This document shows positions 59,608 through 64,000 of a stretch of DNA of 64,000 nucleotides, in pieces. The notes below the pieces were generated by a model. It was not told the DNA's origin. It saw nothing but the letters and a program-made list of their open reading frames with translations, and did no database searches. Source of the DNA: Holothuria scabra (taxonomy: Eukaryota > Echinodermata > Holothuroidea > Aspidochirotida > Holothuriidae); assembly GCA_037179385.1 (NCBI GenBank), contig CM074193.1:43308846-43372845 (forward strand), written 5' to 3'. Within the stretch, counting starts at the first letter, position 1, and each line of letters begins with the position of its first letter. The translations under genes and the position numbers were made by a program.

Positions 59608-59881
59608 AAGTCAGAATTCCGAGAAACTAAGTCAGAATTCTGAGATACTAAGTCAGAATTCCGAGTTACTAAGTCAGAATTCTGAGATACTATCTCAGAA
59701 TTCCGAGTTACTAAGTCAAAATTCCGAGATACTAAGCCAGAATCCCGAGATACTATCTCGGAATTCCGAGATAGTATCTCGGAATTCTGAGATACTAAAT
59801 CAGAATTCTGAGATAATTAAAAGGTGCGAATCAAAAAAAAAAATCCAATTTTTTTTTGCTTGTCCCCTCTCGGCCACCGTA
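59608..59881 (-). repeat. Right terminal inverted repeat with repeat array
   Basis: Inverted counterpart of 50645-50949. Repeat units agtcagaattccgag(a/t)tact run from 59608 to about 59822, then aaaggtgcgaatc, an A/T run and gcttgtcccctctcggccac. Confidence 0.9.
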
Positions 59882-60296
59882 GAAAGGAGTATTGATGTGG
59901 AAATAAATGCTAACCTTAAGTGTCGAATACGAAAAAATACAAAAGTGATTTGTTATATCAAATAGAAATTCACTTGCATAAATCAAAAATAGCGGAAAAC
60001 ATATTTTAATTTTTGTGATTTTATCACATTAACCTGGATCGATTATTGTCATTTTAAGAGGAAGTAACGATGAATTTTAACTTATTTTAGCAAAACAGGT
60101 TTTTACAACATGTATGCAACAAACAATATTTGCATTACCCATTCAAAGCTATAGACTTGCTAATGTGAATTAGCAAAGTACAAATTAGCCACCACTGAAA
60201 CTTTGGGCCATTGGTTTATTTGGGGATGAAGTATTGTAATGGAAACAAATGCTAAAGTAAACTTTTGGATAAACAACTTTGGTTGGAGGGTAACCA

Positions 60297-60353
60297 ATAT
60301 ATATATATATATATATATATATGTAAATATACATATATATATCTATATATTTA
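60297..60353 (+). repeat. (TA)n tract
   Basis: About 13 TA units then interrupted tatata blocks, directly left of the Penelope-like element. Confidence 0.9.
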
Positions 60354-60419
60354 TAAGAAAACCAAAAAATGATAAAAACGACGGTATTCAGAGCACAATA
60401 GTCTGTATTTGAAACGAAT

Positions 60420-60446
60420 ATTTCGGACACTCCTGTGCCCTTCAAC
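60420..60446 (-). ncRNA. Hammerhead-like hairpin of the Penelope-like element, degenerate
   Basis: On the - strand gttgaagggcacaggagtgt then ccgaaata: a 6-bp stem (GGGCAC/GTGTCC, one G-U) flanked by GTTGAA and GAAA. Compared with a hammerhead core (CUGANGA...GAAA) the first box is altered, so it is probably a decayed ribozyme. Confidence 0.4.
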
Positions 60447-60592
60447 TGCGTTATAACAAATGTAGCAAAATTGAAACAAACAAAAGCTGTAGCACAAACC
60501 GCCAAACACGCAGAGATGAATTTATGCGCACAGTACGAACTCCTCTGAGAGAAAAGTCGCGGCGCGCAAGGAAGGTGAACTGTTGCTAAGGA

Positions 60593-61881
60593 CTAACGGT
60601 TGCTAGCAAAGCTAAAACCACTTAGAACGCCCAAGTCTTTGTTAAGGCCCTGTTTGTGCGTATTAAGGGCTATAATCCACTTACTCTCCGCTCGGAGTAG
60701 CTGGTTTGTTGTAGTGAACCCCGAGCAGAGGAGTATACAACGCAGATTAGAGAGATTATGCCCTAATCTGCAATAATGATTGGAAACGGGAAGGTTGACT
60801 TTGTCGATGATTGACTTTTTGTGATTGTTAAATCTCAACCTAAACTTGGGGCCCGTCTGACCAACGTAGTTACCTTCCTCGCACGCAGTACAACACAAAA
60901 GGTATACAACATTAGGAGTATCACAATCAAGGGAAGGTGGTCGGATAGAAATAGTTGATCCAGGTGGAGTAAATGATCGATCTGTTATAATGAACTGACA
61001 TACTTGACATCTTGGCTTATCACATTTCTTATTACCGGTGCTTAAAGACTGAACTAGCTTAGATGATGTAAGAAGAATCTTTAAGTTAGGAGGCTGTCTC
61101 CTGGCTTTTAGAGGAGGGTCCCGAAACAAATGCGATATAGAACTTTGGTTTCGAAGCACATCAAAATCGTGACGAATTATATTGTGTAAGTTCTCGGTTT
61201 TAATGGAATAATCGAGAACAAGGGGGATACGAGAACTGCTGGCTTTTGATTTATACAAGAGTAGTTGGGATCTGGAATACCTCGATGCTCTTACAATACT
61301 CTCCTTAACTAGTTTGAGCGGATAGTCATTTTCAAGGAAGTAGCCCGCTAGATAACCAACATGCCTGTCGTACTCAAACTGAGAGGAACAGATACGTTTA
61401 ATACGAATACATTGTGAAAATACTATGGATTTTTTCAGACTAACATGATGAGAACTATTAAAGTTGAGATAAGTATGTGTATCCGTCGGTTTGCAATATA
61501 GGGTTGTAGCAATAACATTATGTCTAAGTTGAACCAGAACATCGAGAAAGGGAATTTCAACATCAGAATAACTATGGGTGAATTTGACAGACGTATGAAA
61601 GTCATTACAAGATCTCAAAAACACTTTAAGATTATCGAGTCCATGCGGCCAAATGAAAAATATATCATCAATATACCGAGAGTAATGTAGAGGTTTTAAC
61701 TGGAATGTGACAATAACTTACTTTCTAAGTCAGCCATAAATATTATAGCATAACTAGGGGCCATTCTACTGCCCATTGCAGTACCACAGATTTGGAGGTA
61801 GTGACTTCCATTAAATTCAAAATTGTTGTGTTTTAGAATAAAGTCAATTAAACACAAAAATTCTTTGATAATTCGTTTCAA
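60593..61881 (-). pseudogene. Penelope-type reverse transcriptase with GIY-YIG endonuclease, frameshifted
   Basis: The upstream piece (61881-61696) has the RT block [20 protein letters not shown] and [13 protein letters not shown]. After a 1-base shift near 61700 the frame continues with the catalytic RYIDDIFF (around 61660-61678) and the thumb. Next come a cysteine linker (KKCDKPRCQVC) and the GIY-YIG domain: NVVYLLCC, NYVGQTG, arginine/histidine in RLRFNNHKK, catalytic Glu in RAESKWI and the final GLNKD. It ends at 60593. Penelope elements prime cDNA synthesis at a nick made by this endonuclease. Apart from the one frameshift and truncation, key residues are present. Confidence 0.85.
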
Positions 61882-61990
61882 ATACAGACTATTGTGCTCT
61901 GAATACCGTCGTTTTTATCATTTTTTGGTTTTCTTGTCGATATGGAGCATACGTGGAACTCACTAATATATATATTTATATATATATATT

Positions 61991-62076
61991 TTGAAAAGGT
62001 TGCAATAAGTTCTTACAACATAGCTTGTTGTAAGTACTTATTGCTTTGTTGTAAGAACTTATTGCAACCTTTTCAA
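61991..62076. repeat. 30-bp perfect inverted repeat with a third partial copy in the loop
   Basis: Arm 1 (61991-62020) begins ttgaaaaggttgcaataagt; arm 2 (62047-62076) is its exact reverse complement. The 26-base spacer contains ttgttgtaagtacttattgc (62025-62044), a copy of part of arm 2 with one change. Confidence 0.92.
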
Positions 62077-62466
62077 TATTACAGCTCCCTTCACAGGGTT
62101 GAGCACTTTACCATTGCCTGGTTGACATTATTAATTAATTTTTACTATTACGATTATATATATATATACATATATTAATATAACGCTTATTCCCACCTTA
62201 GGGGGAAATTGTTATATCTGTTTGTACATAGGGAGAAAAAACAACAATAAAATACATAAGAAAAAGAATTCGCCCTAACGTCTTACCATACAAACAACGT
62301 TACTTCAATGGCCAGCCATCTGTTCGTGTTAACAGCTAGGTGTCCGTAAATTTGACAACTTTGAAGTAATTGTATCTACTTTGTGAATCTAGCAGGGCGC
62401 CATTGTCCGTTTACGTATTCTAAGGTCGACTTTTCAACAACAACTCTCTCCCTAAGTGCCAAATTA

Positions 62467-62574
<108 letters not shown>

Positions 62575-63003
62575 CCTAATTGTGGAATAAAGGGAAATTT
62601 TTGGGCAAAATATCAACGCTAGGGGGAAATTACCGTTAGGGGGAAAATTTACGTTCCCCTTTACGTTTTCACACACTGTTTTAATGGGAATACGTTAGTG
62701 TATAGCAAAATACATATGGGGGTACGTAATATACCTAATTACTTCAACGTTGACCAAATTACGGACGCCTATCTGTTAACACGTACAACTAATGGACTAT
62801 TGAATTTACATACATGTATATGTTTTTCCTTAAAGGCGAAATATATAGTTATGTATTTTATTGTTTGTCATTTCGCCCAAACGTATCAAGATATACAAAT
62901 TTCCCCCTATTGTTCAATCTAGTGGTATATATATATATATTTATATATAGGTCGAAAAGAGGTAGTAAAAAGTGCTTAAAAGTTTGCGGAAGACTCCAAG
63001 ACG

Positions 63004-63027
63004 TTTCGGGTATAAACCCTTCATCAG
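63004..63027 (-). ncRNA. Hammerhead-ribozyme-like motif, Penelope type
   Basis: On the - strand: CTGATGA, a short hairpin (GGGT-TTAT-ACCC, preceded by one unpaired A), then GAAAC. This has the CUGANGA...GAAA core order of a minimal type I hammerhead as found in Penelope-like terminal repeats. Helices I and III are not established by eye. Confidence 0.5.
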
Positions 63028-63118
63028 GTGGCAAAAGCCAAACTTAACAACCAACAGTAACAATTGGACACGACAAACATCAAATCCGAAGCGATCACTG
63101 TAAAAACAGAACCGGACG

Positions 63119-63262
<144 letters not shown>

Positions 63263-63302
63263 CAAATAGTAAAAACTGGTAAAACAAGAGCATATATTTA
63301 GC

Positions 63303-63329
63303 TTTCAGGACCACCGGCACCTTCCTCAG
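63303..63329 (-). ncRNA. Hammerhead-ribozyme-like motif at the end of the second Penelope-like element
   Basis: On the - strand: CTGAGGA, then aggtgccggtggtcct as stem-loop II, then GAAAG. It lies between the GIY-YIG coding region and a (TA)n tract, where Penelope terminal repeats sit. Confidence 0.5.
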
Positions 63330-63522
63330 AAACGTGTTTAGACAACTAAAAGGCAAAACGAAAAACAGACACTATAAAACGGATGAAAGGCAAAAAGCAC
63401 TTACTAGAAATTTAAAAACAGACCCAACCCAACACAAAAGATAAAATGTAAAAACTAGGACCCTAACAAAGGAGATAAAAGCTAAGTAGAAGCAGGAGAC
63501 ATAAAAGGGGATAAAAAGGCGG

Positions 63523-64000
63523 CTACAGTCTACGAGCACGTCGTTTTTTGGCTTGACAGTTAAAACCGTCATTTATGTTGAGACCCTTTGGGTAGACACA
63601 ATCCAAATTCCAAATCCACTCCCTCTCCTTTTTATCCAAAAGATTATCCCTATCCGAATTGCGAGAAGAATGCACTACATCTAAAATCTGAAAATAGAAC
63701 TTGGTAGGTGAATGTGCCTTGAGATGCTTGTAAAGCTCTGTGCAATGTTTAAAATCAGAACCACCCTTAACACATTTTGAAAGATCTGACTTATGAGCAT
63801 TCATACGGATTCTAAAGTTATTAGTTTGACCCACATACTGATAATTACAAGTCGGACAAAAGATACAATAAATAACCAATTTAGCATCACAAGAAGTATT
63901 AAAATTTCTGCACTTGAACTTTCTACCAGAAGAAGTACTGACAATAAAATTATTACAAATAAGCAGACCGCACAACTGACAGGGTTTGGTCTTGTTCTTA
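63523..64000 (-). CDS. Penelope-like element, C-terminal GIY-YIG endonuclease region, partial
   Basis: The open frame on the - strand enters from the right edge of the window; bases up to 64000 stay open with a cysteine pair (PCQLCG). Residues show the GIY-YIG fold: KLVIYCIFC, QYVGQTNN, arginine/histidine in RIRMNAHKSDL, catalytic Glu in KEREWIW and GLNIND near the end. The stop is at 63523-63525. No frameshift is seen in this part, so it is better preserved than the element at 60355, to which it is only distantly similar. The RT lies outside the window. Confidence 0.8.
   Translation of the reverse strand, partial: KNKTKPCQLCGLLICNNFIVSTSSGRKFKCRNFNTSCDAKLVIYCIFCPTCNYQYVGQTNNFRIRMNAHKSDLSKCVKGGSDFKHCTELYKHLKAHSPTKFYFQILDVVHSSRNSDRDNLLDKKEREWIWNLDCVYPKGLNINDGFNCQAKKRRARRL

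Larger units (their letters stand above)
50645..59881 (-). mobile_element. IS3EU-like DNA transposon, 9.2 kb, decayed
   Basis: Both ends read tacggtggccgagaggggac followed by aagc and an A/T run, in inverted orientation. Flanking hexamers are aaaagg (50639-50644) and gaaagg (59882-59887), a 6-bp duplication with one mismatch. Inside each end lies an array of GAATTC-centred ~20-bp repeats. The only recognisable gene is the integrase-core transposase on the - strand near the right end. TAC...GTA termini and a 6-bp duplication fit my recollection of the eukaryotic IS3EU superfamily. The superfamily name is less certain than the element itself. Confidence 0.75.
60355..61935 (-). mobile_element. 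Penelope-like retroelement, 5'-truncated, with inverted ends
   Basis: Coding runs on the - strand. The terminal 65 bases (61871-61935) are a perfect inverted copy of 60355-60419. Penelope-like elements often carry such partial inverted terminal fragments. The element contains RT and GIY-YIG endonuclease coding but lacks the N-terminal half of RT. Confidence 0.8.

Overview
The window reads as AT-rich eukaryotic DNA from an animal, most likely a marine invertebrate deuterostome (echinoderm such as a sea cucumber, or hemichordate/cephalochordate). The organism call is an inference. It rests on spliced immunoglobulin-superfamily (IgSF) receptor genes, a Gmr1-like Ty3/gypsy element (integrase encoded before reverse transcriptase, a layout known from deuterostomes), Penelope-like elements, hAT- and Harbinger-like MITEs, and an intron-containing integrase-core DNA transposon. 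No bacterial or viral gene organisation is present.

Host gene content is a tandem family of IgSF membrane proteins on the + strand. The last exon of one member (transmembrane segment plus short tail) sits at 20-156. A second copy has Ig exons at 22943-24170 and a transmembrane/tail exon at 27530-28231. A third has Ig exons at 39321-40543 and a transmembrane/tail exon at 43291-45657. All three transmembrane exons begin in the same splice phase. The second and third share a cytoplasmic tail motif, FYHVxDxSxDxLPxK. Both carry frameshifts, and the third is cut inside the tail motif by a 2.0-kb hAT-like insertion with a perfect 8-bp target duplication, so both are probably pseudogenes or decaying alleles.

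Between the first and second Ig genes lies one 12.4-kb insertion (8180-20602) of a Gmr1-like LTR retrotransposon in the form LTR-internal-LTR-internal-LTR. It is flanked by a 4-bp duplication (GCTA) at its outer ends only. The middle LTR is a mosaic, 3'-LTR-like in its first half and 5'-LTR-like in its second half, which is the product expected from unequal recombination between the LTRs of one older insertion. Both internal copies lack the core of reverse transcriptase and share most other lesions.

The right third holds a 9.2-kb DNA transposon (50645-59881). It has roughly 300-bp terminal inverted repeats packed with GAATTC-centred 20-bp repeats, a 6-bp near-perfect target duplication and a decayed two-exon integrase-core transposase on the - strand. 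I class it as IS3EU-like. It is followed by a (TA)n-punctuated zone of Penelope-like fragments (60355-64000) with GIY-YIG endonuclease coding and hammerhead-ribozyme-like motifs.

The rest is intergenic or intronic DNA with MITEs, short interspersed repeats, microsatellites and a 5' fragment of U2 snRNA. No CRISPR, intact rRNA or tRNA gene, or functional complete open reading frame was found.
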